Source: JANYCG01 sp031386665
GTDB lineage: Bacteria; Pseudomonadota; Gammaproteobacteria; Burkholderiales; Burkholderiaceae_C
NCBI GenBank assembly: GCA_031386665.1
Contig: JANNCN010000070.1
Coordinates: 1 to 64,000 of the forward strand
Reading direction: 5' to 3'
DNA: 64,000 bases
Shown one piece after another: positions 39,124 through 48,247 of this stretch. Below the pieces are notes generated by a model, which had not been told where the DNA came from, ran no database searches, and saw nothing but the letters and a program-made list of their open reading frames with translations. The translations under genes and the position numbers were made by a program. The first letter of the stretch is position 1. Every line of letters starts with the position of its first letter.

Positions 39124-40947
39124 ATGGCACTGATGCGGTCAACTACGCTGACGAGTCAGCCGCAATCGTTTACGGGGGTTAATTGGGCCAACCCGATTAC
39201 GCGGGGGCTGCGCTGTGCAGTCAGCGCATCATTGGGCGGCATTAACCTTGTCACCCGGCTGCCCCTTACCACTACGGCACCCACTGATGTCGGGCCAAAC
39301 AAAGGCGAGATTGCTGTTAAAGCCGGGATTTATTCCCAGTTTGCAGCGGGCGCTCAATTGACCTCCGAGTTAGGCCCAAACTACAACCAGGACTGTACCG
39401 CTCTCACAATTTGCTCACAATCAACGGCCTCAAACAACGGCACCACTTTTGGGTACACCACGGGGAGCCTTGGGACTGGTTTTCAAGTTGGATTGCATGG
39501 TGGGTCTTTAAACGGCCCATGCATCCGTTTAGACAGCAACATCTACGCCAGTGTAGATACTGGCGTCAGTGGTTACACCCTGAAAAGACGCGTCGTGTTG
39601 GGTGTAAAACGAGTTTCCGCCTCAACCTATGATTTATGGGCTGATGGCAAAAAATGGGCAGGCAACGTCGCGTTTACGCCCGACACAGCGCAAGGCGGCG
39701 GTGGAGGGATCAATTTACAGTTTGGCAATTCTGCTAGCTCTATACCCTCTTTGGGTCTGTATTGGGACAGGGAACTTTCTGACCTGGAAATCAGGTCAAT
39801 TCTGGCAAACCCCTGGCAGATTTTTACTCCCACTGCAAAGCGTCTATGGATGCCGAGCGAGGCGGGGGGTGGTGCATTCACGCCAGCCATCACTGAATCC
39901 GCCACTCTGGCCGACAGCACCAGCCAAGTCGCCTCACTGAGCGCAAACAACAGCGAATCTCTGCCGTTGGCGGATTCGCAGGCACGCGTTGCTGGCTTTG
40001 CCTTGGCCTTGACCGAGGCCGCTGCACTAGCAGACGCGCAAGATGCCGTGCTGGGCCGCGCAGCAAGCATTGCCGAACCAATTGTCCTTGCCGACACGGC
40101 AGCATCTACAAAAGCGATAACGTCATCGATCAGCGAAGCCATGGCTTTGGCGGATACTGAAAGCACCGGCGCCAGCTTTTCTGTAAGCCTGTCAGAAAGC
40201 ATGCCACTGGCCGACGCACCAAATGCAAGTTTGGCTGGCAATCTAAATGCCACGCAAACCGAAGCTGCTGCCTTAAGTGATTCCAGCACCAGCGCAATGG
40301 CTGCGGCAACGACAATCTCGGAAGCGATGGCGCTCAACCACGCGCAAACCGCACAGTACGCGGCAACTGCGAACCTCACCGAGGCGCTGTCTTTGCTGGA
40401 CGTGACCAACGCCAGTTTGGCCGGGAACTTCACAGCGACAGTAACCGAGGCCGTGCTGTTGAGCGACAACGCCAGCAACGCGGCGGCGATTAGCGCGGCA
40501 ATTTCAGAATCAGCAAGTTTTTCGCACAACCAGACGGCACAGTACGCTAGTTTAGCCAGTGCAACCGACGGCTTGAGTCTGGGCGCAGTTGAAACCAGTT
40601 CTTCCCCCGGTGCCTACGCGGTTGCAGCGACAGACGCCATGGCAATGGATTCAACCCAGATCAGCCAAGCCTCTTTGAGCGCCGCTTTGGTGGACGCCCT
40701 GACTTTGGTAGACGGTTCCAGCAATGCCTGGATGGCCTATGTTGCGATGGTCGAGGCCTTGGGATTGAGCAACACACAGAACGGAAACACTGGTATTGGT
40801 GTGACGGCCAGCATTGCAGAGGCGATGGCTTTGGTACACGCTCAAAGCGCGGCTTTCAGCGCCTCAATGTCCAAATCCACCTGGTGGGCCTACTCGGTTG
40901 CGCCAAGCAATTTGTCGTATTCCATCGATATCACGATCAACGCATAA
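39124..40947 (+). CDS. Fibre-like protein: LamG-like head plus sixteen 20-residue repeats
   Basis: 607 residues. The N-terminal domain (about 10-240) looks like a concanavalin/LamG fold and ends with LSDLEIRSILANPWQIF, a usual end of phage LamG domains. From about 255 to 590 come sixteen repeats of 20-22 residues with consensus (S/T)EA-x-x-LADT-x-S-x-x-A. Two of the longer repeats carry an AGN(L/F) insertion. The same repeat builds the protein at 43122. Likely a receptor-contacting fibre. Confidence 0.75.
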   Translation: MALMRSTTLTSQPQSFTGVNWANPITRGLRCAVSASLGGINLVTRLPLTTTAPTDVGPNKGEIAVKAGIYSQFAAGAQLTSELGPNYNQDCTALTICSQSTASNNGTTFGYTTGSLGTGFQVGLHGGSLNGPCIRLDSNIYASVDTGVSGYTLKRRVVLGVKRVSASTYDLWADGKKWAGNVAFTPDTAQGGGGGINLQFGNSASSIPSLGLYWDRELSDLEIRSILANPWQIFTPTAKRLWMPSEAGGGAFTPAITESATLADSTSQVASLSANNSESLPLADSQARVAGFALALTEAAALADAQDAVLGRAASIAEPIVLADTAASTKAITSSISEAMALADTESTGASFSVSLSESMPLADAPNASLAGNLNATQTEAAALSDSSTSAMAAATTISEAMALNHAQTAQYAATANLTEALSLLDVTNASLAGNFTATVTEAVLLSDNASNAAAISAAISESASFSHNQTAQYASLASATDGLSLGAVETSSSPGAYAVAATDAMAMDSTQISQASLSAALVDALTLVDGSSNAWMAYVAMVEALGLSNTQNGNTGIGVTASIAEAMALVHAQSAAFSASMSKSTWWAYSVAPSNLSYSIDITINA

Positions 40948-40956
40948 GGAGCAACT

Positions 40957-41283
40957 ATGTCAACCGGAGAAGCATGGAACCTGGATGACCCCAAGAAGCC
41001 TTGGGCGTACTTTGACCCCAACTCAATCCGCGATATTCCATTTGAATGGGATGTGTGGTTGGACGACATTCAATCAACTTACGCCAGCCACGCACTTTCT
41101 GTATCAGCGGGCTTGACTGCGGTGAATTCAATTCAATCGGGCGGCATCATCAAGGTGCGCATCAAAAAAGACCCGGCGCTGCCGTTGGCGGTCGGGCAGT
41201 TTTACAGCGTGACTTGCCACATCGTCGCAGCGGATGGGCAGGAAGAAGACCAGACGCTGTTTTTGAAGATCATTGAGAAATAG
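40957..41283 (+). CDS. Small virion protein between the fibre genes
   Basis: 108 residues with WNLDDPKKPWAYFDPNSIRDI then an immunoglobulin-like beta part ending LFLKIIEK. Resembles small fibre-associated phage proteins. AGGAG precedes the ATG. Confidence 0.6.
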   Translation: MSTGEAWNLDDPKKPWAYFDPNSIRDIPFEWDVWLDDIQSTYASHALSVSAGLTAVNSIQSGGIIKVRIKKDPALPLAVGQFYSVTCHIVAADGQEEDQTLFLKIIEK

Positions 41284-41284
41284 C

Positions 41285-41587
41285 ATGGCAACAGGTCAAG
41301 GAACATTAGAGTTTGATTTTGGGGCATTCCCTGGAACAAATGAGGCGGAAGTGACGGTAACGGGGCAAGCAGCTATCAGCGCGACTAGCAAAGTAGAGCT
41401 GTACTTGATGGGCGATGACTTTACGACTGGAACGGGCGCGCATACGGTCAGTGACCATCGTTACTTTGCCTCGCTCTGTCAGCCTGTAGCGGGTACGCCA
41501 ACAGCGGCAGCGGGGTTCATTGGTTACGCATATTGCGCAGAAAAATTGCAAGGCAAATACAAAGCCCGGTTTATTTGGGCTGACTAA
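41285..41587 (+). CDS. Small beta-rich virion protein
   Basis: 100 residues (MATGQGTLEFDFGAFPG start, AEVTVTGQAAISATSKVELYL). Resembles small phage structural proteins with an Ig-like fold. The ATG directly follows the upstream TAG. Confidence 0.6.
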   Translation: MATGQGTLEFDFGAFPGTNEAEVTVTGQAAISATSKVELYLMGDDFTTGTGAHTVSDHRYFASLCQPVAGTPTAAAGFIGYAYCAEKLQGKYKARFIWAD

Positions 41588-41601
41588 CTTAAGGAAAAAC
41601 C

Positions 41602-43101
41602 ATGGCACAAGATACAAACATCGTCGGCGCACTATCCGGCACAGGGGCTGATGTCAACGCCTCGCGGCAACTCAAGGTCATTACCGAAGTAGATGCAACC
41701 ACCAACCCCGGCAACGTGGGCGGCGCTCGCACATTTAGCGAAAACGACCAAGGGCTTATCAGTGGCAGCGCTTTCCTACTGTCACCTGAAACCGACAACG
41801 ACTACAGAATCCGCGTGAGCCAGGACTTGTTGTTTGACGAAGAGTTATTCAACTACACCTCGCAGAACACGGGCAAGCACCAACTCAACACCACAAGCAT
41901 GGTAGCCAGCTTCACGGCTGGCCAATTCACAACAAACAGCGGGTCTAGCACCACGATTAACACGGGCGCGGTTCTTCAGAGTTATGCGTCTTTCTCGAAG
42001 TTTGGCACACAAACTTACAGCTTGGATATAGAGGTCGGATTCAGCGCGCAACCACAAACCAACACCTTCATCGAGTTTGGGCAAGGCGTTGCAGGCGCTC
42101 AAACCGTTGCCCCCACGGACGGTGTTTTCTTCAGACTCAATTCGGCGGGCCTTCAGGGTATTGCATCCTTCAACGGCACTGAGGTTTCAACGGGTGTTTT
42201 CCCGCTGTCAGGCGGTACAGGGGTTTGGGCTTACACCAACGCCAAGCGATACCAGTTCATCGCGTATGAAACGGCGGTTGCTGCATTCTTTTGGGTCAAT
42301 GACATCACCGGGATAAAGCTGCTCGGGACAATCCAAATCCCGGCAGGCCAAAGCCGGATGACGATGGCGCGAAGTGGGCAATTCTTTTTCAAGCATCGCA
42401 TTGCAGGCGGCGCGGCGGGTGGTGTGATTCAAGCACTGCTTGGCGCTTACAACATTCGGATTGGTGGCTCTAACGTCACTTCTACAGTCAGCACGCAGGG
42501 CAACCGGATTTACGGCTCTTACCAAGGCACCAGCGGCGGCACAATGGGTTCGTTGGCACGAATCGGAACGATCACCACCGGTAACGAGGCGAACGTCACG
42601 GCGGCGGTTCCAACCACGACTGCGGCGGCTCTTGGCTCGGGTCTGGGTGGTGCATTTTGGGAGACGGTGAGCCTTGCGCTCAACACTGATGCAATCATCA
42701 TGAGCTTTCAAGTCCCCATTATCACGGTGAACTCTGGCGGGCAGAGGCTGGTGCTGCGCGGCATGGGTCTACAAAGCTACGTGCAGACGGTCATTGTCGG
42801 TGGCCCCTACGTTGCAGAGTGGTTCCTTGCTTTCGGTCATACGGCTGTATCGCTGGCGACAGCAGAAGGCGCAACCACAAAAGCACCGCGCCGGGTTGTA
42901 TTGCCATTCACTCAGATTGTCACGGCGGCTCAAGCAGTGGGAACAGCAGTCGCCCAGCAAACGCTATTCGCTGACTTTGGCGATGCTCCGGTTTTTGTCA
43001 ACCCCGGCGAATTCATTCAACTTTGTACGCGCCACCTTGGGACGGCTGGAACTACCGGGACGATAGTTCACCGCGTTATGCCTGTATACGGGTGGGAGTG
43101 A
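41602..43101 (+). CDS. Large beta-rich virion protein
   Basis: 499 residues with SGSAFLLSPETDNDYRIRVS, a jelly-roll-like middle part and a C-terminal EFIQLCTRHLG region. This architecture is seen in phage head or tail fibre proteins of unknown role. AAGGA before the ATG. It lies between the two repeat fibres. Confidence 0.6.
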   Translation: MAQDTNIVGALSGTGADVNASRQLKVITEVDATTNPGNVGGARTFSENDQGLISGSAFLLSPETDNDYRIRVSQDLLFDEELFNYTSQNTGKHQLNTTSMVASFTAGQFTTNSGSSTTINTGAVLQSYASFSKFGTQTYSLDIEVGFSAQPQTNTFIEFGQGVAGAQTVAPTDGVFFRLNSAGLQGIASFNGTEVSTGVFPLSGGTGVWAYTNAKRYQFIAYETAVAAFFWVNDITGIKLLGTIQIPAGQSRMTMARSGQFFFKHRIAGGAAGGVIQALLGAYNIRIGGSNVTSTVSTQGNRIYGSYQGTSGGTMGSLARIGTITTGNEANVTAAVPTTTAAALGSGLGGAFWETVSLALNTDAIIMSFQVPIITVNSGGQRLVLRGMGLQSYVQTVIVGGPYVAEWFLAFGHTAVSLATAEGATTKAPRRVVLPFTQIVTAAQAVGTAVAQQTLFADFGDAPVFVNPGEFIQLCTRHLGTAGTTGTIVHRVMPVYGWE

Positions 43102-43121
43102 TCCCACTCTAAAAGGGTGGC

Positions 43122-44312
43122 ATGTCATTACTTTTAGCTCTTGCATCAGCGTCTGGTGGTAGCTTTAGCGCCAGCGCAGTGGATGCTTTGGCGCTTGCAG
43201 ACAGCGCAAGCAACGTCGCCAGCCTGAGTGCAGCGGACACTGAAGCCCTAAGCCTTGCCGACACGGAATCCCAAGCCTTTGGCGCAACTTCCAGCATCAG
43301 CGAAGCCTTACCGCTGGGCGACAGCAGCAATCAGTCATTTGGCGCGCAGGCGGCCACCTCGGAAGCCCTGCCTTTGGCAGATACGCGCAATGCGCAGTTC
43401 AGCAGCACGTTAGCCATCACCGAGGCGGCCAGTTTGGCTGATGTGGCCAGCACTGGTTTTGCGGTAGGCGCATCGATCAATGAAAACCTAGGTTTAGCCG
43501 ATATTCCAAGCGCGGTGGTTGGATTTGCGGCGGCAATTGTTGAAGCCGTTGCGCTTAACCACGACCAAAACTCATCTGCGGCTACCAGTGCCAGCATCGC
43601 CGAAGCAGTTGCTTTGGCAGACACGGCCAGCCAAGTCGCAGGTTTTGCGGTCAACGCCTCTGAATCGCTGCCAATAGGCGATAACTTGGCTTCATCGGCA
43701 GCGGTTAGCGCCAGCATTGCGGAGCCTTTGGCTTTGGCAGACTCCAACACGGGCAGCCTGGCCGGTAACTATTCAGCCTCAATCACCGAAGCCGCGATAT
43801 TGGCCGAAACCAGCGTCGGCCAGTACGCAGCCAGTGCGCAGGCGACTGAAGCCTTGAACCTGAGCCACGGCCAAACTCAAACGGCGGCATTGGGTGCCAG
43901 CGCCAGCGAGTCAATCAATTTGGCTGAATCAGCACTTGCGCAGCGTGCGGCCAGTGCCAGTCAGTCGGAGGCCGTGGCCTTGGCAGACACGACCAACGCA
44001 GTGGCGACAGGAGATTTTGCAGCGACGGCGCAAGAAAGCATGGCGCTTGCCGATTTCAGCACCAATCAGGCGACGTTGACTGCGGCGATTGTGCAGGCGA
44101 TGAGCTTGAGCGACAACGCGGCCAACGCTTGGGCGCTGTATGCCAACATGGTGGAAGCCGTGGCGTTGGCCAGCAATGAGGCTGGCACATTTGCTAATGC
44201 GCTGGTGATCGAGCAGTCAGTTCACAGCTACAGCATCCAAGCGGTCAGCCTGCGGTTTCAAATTGAGCCTATGAGTTTAGCGTTCACGGTAGACACCAAA
44301 GCCTTTGCGTGA
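43122..44312 (+). CDS. Second fibre-like protein of about seventeen 20-residue repeats
   Basis: 396 residues, nearly all repeat: units such as SEALPLADTRNAQFSSTLAI recur every 20 residues, with 22-residue versions carrying AGNY or TGDF. It lacks the LamG domain of its paralogue at 39124 and ends in a distinct non-repeat tail (VHSYSIQAVSLRFQIEPMSL). Probably an elongated fibre or shaft. Confidence 0.7.
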   Translation: MSLLLALASASGGSFSASAVDALALADSASNVASLSAADTEALSLADTESQAFGATSSISEALPLGDSSNQSFGAQAATSEALPLADTRNAQFSSTLAITEAASLADVASTGFAVGASINENLGLADIPSAVVGFAAAIVEAVALNHDQNSSAATSASIAEAVALADTASQVAGFAVNASESLPIGDNLASSAAVSASIAEPLALADSNTGSLAGNYSASITEAAILAETSVGQYAASAQATEALNLSHGQTQTAALGASASESINLAESALAQRAASASQSEAVALADTTNAVATGDFAATAQESMALADFSTNQATLTAAIVQAMSLSDNAANAWALYANMVEAVALASNEAGTFANALVIEQSVHSYSIQAVSLRFQIEPMSLAFTVDTKAFA

Positions 44313-44330
44313 CCCCCCCCTAGGGTTTGC
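44313..44330 (+). repeat. C-rich module-boundary element, copy 3
   Basis: CCCCCCCCTAGGGTTTGC starts directly after the TGA of the second repeat fibre and ends 32 bases before the next gene. Confidence 0.8.
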
Positions 44331-44362
44331 CCAAGCGGGCGGCACTGCGCATCATTGCCCCC

Positions 44363-45541
44363 ATGCTTTCAGCCAAACTGCCGCGCGTTGACCGCTTCAG
44401 CGGGCTCAACAACGTAACCGACCCCATGCGTTTGGGGCTGGAAGCCTTGGCCGTGGCCAATAACCTGAATGTGACAGACACCGGCGGGCTGGCAGTGCGC
44501 GAGGGCTACAGCCTGGCCCAAGCGGGTGCTTTCACCAGCGCGTACTCGACCCTTGATTTTGAGCGCATGTACGTGGTGGCTGGCGGCGCACTCAAGGCCA
44601 TGGCGGGCAAAACCAACAGTTACGCCCTTCAATCTGGCTTGTTGATTGCGCCCATGTACTGGGCCGAGGTCAATCAACAGGTGTTTTACAACAACGGCAC
44701 CGACAGTGGCATTGTGATGCCTGACAACGCCGTTCAGCCCTGGGCCTGGCCACTGCCACCCGCGCCCACCCTGGCGGCGGTGACGGGCGAGCTGCCAGCG
44801 GGTTTGTACCGAGCCTGCATCACTTACTTGCTGCCAGATGGCCGAGAAACAGGGGCCAGCGCCCATGCCGAACTGACGCTGACCGAGGGCCAAGCGCTGC
44901 AAGTGAGCAATATTTCACAAGTGGCGGGCTACAAGACGCGGGTGTACATCACGCCAGCCAACAGCACGGTATTTCAGCATGCCGACACGCCGACGGGCAC
45001 GGCCAGCGTCTGGAACTTCTCGCCAGATTCTCTGGGCACCGATTTGCTGACAGACCAGTTTTACCCATTGCCGCAAGGTGTGGACGTGATTCAGGCCTGG
45101 CGCGGGCGCATGTACGCCGCGCAGTACCTGCCTGCAACGGGTCAAACCGTGATCTGGTTCAGCCAGCCGCTGGGCTATCACCTGTTCAAGCTGGATTCGG
45201 ACTACATCGTGGTCAGCGGCAAGGTGCGCATGCTGGCACCGCATACCAGCGGTCTGGTGATTGGCACCGACAAAAGTATTCATGCCTATGACGGCACCAA
45301 CCTTGCCAATTTGGCGAGCTATGGGGTGGTGTCTGGCCAGCACTGGGCGGATGACGAAACTCGCATTCTTTTTTGGTCGTTGCGCGGGCTTTGCGCAGCG
45401 TTGCCATTCACCAACTTGGTCGAGAAATCGGTCAGTGTCGCACCCGGCATCCAAGCGGGCGGGGTCATCGTGAGGGACGGCGGGCAAAAGCGCTACGTTG
45501 TCGCTCTTCAGCAGGGCGGTCTCGCCTTCAATTCACGTTAA
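44363..45541 (+). CDS. Tail protein with beta-propeller character
   Basis: 392 residues. FSGLNNVTDPMRLGLEALAV and later Gly- and Tyr-rich beta repeats (ERMYVVAGGALKAMAG, WRGRMYAAQYLPA) resemble podoviral tail proteins with a propeller-like fold. No clear ribosome-binding site is seen; the frame is open back to a TTG inside C-rich element copy 3. Confidence 0.65.
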   Translation: MLSAKLPRVDRFSGLNNVTDPMRLGLEALAVANNLNVTDTGGLAVREGYSLAQAGAFTSAYSTLDFERMYVVAGGALKAMAGKTNSYALQSGLLIAPMYWAEVNQQVFYNNGTDSGIVMPDNAVQPWAWPLPPAPTLAAVTGELPAGLYRACITYLLPDGRETGASAHAELTLTEGQALQVSNISQVAGYKTRVYITPANSTVFQHADTPTGTASVWNFSPDSLGTDLLTDQFYPLPQGVDVIQAWRGRMYAAQYLPATGQTVIWFSQPLGYHLFKLDSDYIVVSGKVRMLAPHTSGLVIGTDKSIHAYDGTNLANLASYGVVSGQHWADDETRILFWSLRGLCAALPFTNLVEKSVSVAPGIQAGGVIVRDGGQKRYVVALQQGGLAFNSR

Positions 45542-45553
45542 AAGGAAAATGAA

Positions 45554-46009
45554 ATGACACTTCGACTCAGCACGCAATTGCGTACCAACCTTGCAGGTAG
45601 CACTGGGTTTTCTGCTACTTTTGCCAATGGGGTTATTGAAATCCGCACAGGCTCTCAACCTGTTACGGCAGATGCGGCAGTTAGCGGAACACTGCTCGGA
45701 ACCATAACCCTAAACTCTGGTGCGTTCACGCCGGGTGTTGCAACCAATGGATTGACCTTTGCCGCAGCGGTTGCAGGCGTTGTCAGCAAGTCTGGCATCT
45801 GGAGCATGAACGGGATTGATGTCGGCACTGCCGGTTGGTTTCGGCTGAAGGGAAATGCAGTCGATGCAGGGGCTTTATCGACTGTTCTGCCGCGCTTGGA
45901 CGGGTCTATTGCCGTGACCGGCGCAGACCTGAATCTTTCCAATATTTCCATCGCAATTAGCCAGCCAACTACAATTGATTCGTTCTCCTGGACGCAGCCT
46001 GCGGCTTAA
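45554..46009 (+). CDS. Beta-rich tail protein
   Basis: 151 residues, Gly/Thr/Ala-rich (TLRLSTQLRTNLAGSTGFSA). Common small protein of phage tail modules, function unknown. AAGGAAAAT precedes the ATG. Confidence 0.6.
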   Translation: MTLRLSTQLRTNLAGSTGFSATFANGVIEIRTGSQPVTADAAVSGTLLGTITLNSGAFTPGVATNGLTFAAAVAGVVSKSGIWSMNGIDVGTAGWFRLKGNAVDAGALSTVLPRLDGSIAVTGADLNLSNISIAISQPTTIDSFSWTQPAA

Positions 46010-46012
46010 GTT

Positions 46013-48235
46013 TTGGAACACCTCCTGATTCAAGGTGGTGAACATTTGCTGCCATTTGCTCGAAGTTGCATTGCCAAGCTAAAAGAGTTGGGACTGCCTT
46101 TTGCAAGTCAGTCGTTTGAAGCCGATGGCGCGTTGATCCGTGTGAGTTTGACGCCAGGCCATGAGTACATCAGCATTGATGGCGTAGGAGGCATTGCCCT
46201 TGAAAGTGGCGTTGTTGACTTGGGCAGTATCAGCTTCCAGAATACTGATCCCGATTTAGGCTACGCAATTCCTGAAAACATTTACAACGCAGCAAGCCTT
46301 TACAGGTCAGGGCATGTGACAAGCTACGAAGCCGGATTTGTGCAGGGTGGCCCACCTACTGGTTACACCAAACCTTACTCAGAACAGGGGCAGTTTGCTG
46401 GAACCATTACAGGCATACCAAACAGCATCAGAGGGCGCACGCTTAAAACTGACGGGCCCTGTTTGGCGTTTTCACCAGGGCAAACCCCCAATGAAGCGAC
46501 GGGCGCATTAGAGAGTAACAAAAAAGACGCAGACTTGGCCAGTAAAAAATGGGGTGCAAGATGGTGCCCACCTTCAATGTTCACTGGCAAGTGCAGGATG
46601 TACGTGCAAGCGCTGATGGGCTCGCCACTTTACAAAGCTGGCGTTGAAACCAAAGCAAGCCAGCACCCCTACATCAGCCCTGATCCCACCCAAATTCCGC
46701 CGCCTCAGCTTTACTTGCCCGGCAGTAGCGGCAAGGGCGTTGTGATCATTGACACCAGCACGGGCGTATTCCTTGATAAATCAGACTATTCTCATTGGCT
46801 GTTTGTCGTGCGCGCCGATCAAATTCATGTGTACCCGCTAAAACCTTCAATAGCTGGGAAATTCGCTCGAAAAGCGCTGCGCAAGGTTGTTGTCCAAGAT
46901 GATTTTGACCACCTAGAAACTTACATACTTTCCGAAAGCTACCCAGTGGTGGCCGCCGAGCAAATAATCCCAATAGATCCGCAAATCCCCATGTCTGGAT
47001 GCGGCTATGGGTGGCATTGGGCGTGGGAGACGCCAGTTGCTGATTTAGTGCAAAACATTGTATTTGAGCAAGACGAATCGCATTCGGCTATGCGTTCTAC
47101 CCATTTCAGAATCACGTTTACACCAAATTATTCCGAGATTGAAGGGAAAAAAACTACCACTTGGGATATGTTGCGGTCAACTATTTCTGGCCCAACTGAA
47201 TGGGCGGCACACAGCCAATTATTCTGTATTGCTTCTCCGTTGTTTGGCTCTAATTTTTTGAGCAAGTTGTTGCCAAAATCAACCAATTTGTTTAACTCAG
47301 GCAGCACGTTTTATGTTTTTTACAAACGCGATGAGTTGGAGCTATGCACTTACGCTGGCGGGGTAAAAATTGCCGTTACAGATACTTGGGGGCCGACTTC
47401 GCAATGGAACGACGGTTGGCACCTAGGCATGAGAGACGCTGGGCGCTCAATTGATGTTCGAGGGTATGAAATATACGGAAAATTCTCTGACACGGCTTCA
47501 ACTTTTCAACGCAGCGACAACTTTCAAAAAAGTGCCGTGTATGACAAACAAGAAGCAGGTGAAACAATTCCGGGGAACTATTCATTGCTTCGCGCTGTGT
47601 ACCCTGATTATGGGTATCCCCTTGAAGGAGACGTACTAACCGGGCCTTCAACGTGGGCGTTTGAAACCATTCTGCGACCATCCCCGGAATTTCCGGTAGA
47701 GGTAGAGTCGGGTGGTGGGTATTACCGCGCATTTAGATTTATCAACATCAATTACAGCGACACTTTTACCTGCCAAAACGTCGCAGCCATTCCTTTTTTT
47801 GACGCAGAAGCAATTTACTTTTACAGCCATTCGCAGCAAGTTCACACGCTGGCCTACCAAAAAAATGAGACCTACCGCAATGGGGCGCTGTCAAAAACAT
47901 TAATTGCGGACGGAGTTGTTTACGAGGCGTTCACTTGGTCGCAGTACCACGCCTTCACCCCGACCAGCACTGAAGTCGTCCCCCCAAAAACGACCACAAC
48001 CGACTTTACTGAATGCCAGTTGGTGTGTTCTTCCGGGACATTTCCAGCAACTTTCAGTGACGGGCTGTTGGCCATGTTTTGGAACCCTTTGGAAGGTGCC
48101 GTAAGCGCCACTATCGCCACAACTTCAGGAATAAATCGTGGGGCTCCCGCTGTCATTGCTGAAGGCTACATTGATGCTGTGGGTGCTGGGCTTGGCGCAA
48201 CTGCCACGTTGCCGATTGTCATTGGGTGGGCATAA
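46013..48235 (+). CDS. Large tail or host-recognition protein
   Basis: 740 residues, starting at TTG 46013, four bases after the previous stop; no ATG lies nearby. Rich in aromatic residues, with mixed beta structure. No family is recognised. Base composition is visibly more AT-rich than in the neighbours, which suggests recent acquisition of a receptor-binding module. Context between tail genes supports a virion role. Confidence 0.6.
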   Translation: MEHLLIQGGEHLLPFARSCIAKLKELGLPFASQSFEADGALIRVSLTPGHEYISIDGVGGIALESGVVDLGSISFQNTDPDLGYAIPENIYNAASLYRSGHVTSYEAGFVQGGPPTGYTKPYSEQGQFAGTITGIPNSIRGRTLKTDGPCLAFSPGQTPNEATGALESNKKDADLASKKWGARWCPPSMFTGKCRMYVQALMGSPLYKAGVETKASQHPYISPDPTQIPPPQLYLPGSSGKGVVIIDTSTGVFLDKSDYSHWLFVVRADQIHVYPLKPSIAGKFARKALRKVVVQDDFDHLETYILSESYPVVAAEQIIPIDPQIPMSGCGYGWHWAWETPVADLVQNIVFEQDESHSAMRSTHFRITFTPNYSEIEGKKTTTWDMLRSTISGPTEWAAHSQLFCIASPLFGSNFLSKLLPKSTNLFNSGSTFYVFYKRDELELCTYAGGVKIAVTDTWGPTSQWNDGWHLGMRDAGRSIDVRGYEIYGKFSDTASTFQRSDNFQKSAVYDKQEAGETIPGNYSLLRAVYPDYGYPLEGDVLTGPSTWAFETILRPSPEFPVEVESGGGYYRAFRFININYSDTFTCQNVAAIPFFDAEAIYFYSHSQQVHTLAYQKNETYRNGALSKTLIADGVVYEAFTWSQYHAFTPTSTEVVPPKTTTTDFTECQLVCSSGTFPATFSDGLLAMFWNPLEGAVSATIATTSGINRGAPAVIAEGYIDAVGAGLGATATLPIVIGWA

Positions 48236-48247
48236 AAGAGGTTCAGA

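Noticed and set aside
39627..40529. 300-codon frame antisense to the first repeat fibre
   Set aside because: The repeat composition of the plus strand keeps the antisense frame open; the product is a mirror of the repeats without a start signal.
43331..43750. 139-codon frame antisense to the second repeat fibre
   Set aside because: Same cause as the previous case; no independent support.
39124..48235. Diversity-generating retroelement acting on a fibre gene
   Set aside because: No reverse transcriptase gene and no template/variable repeat pair were seen in the window.
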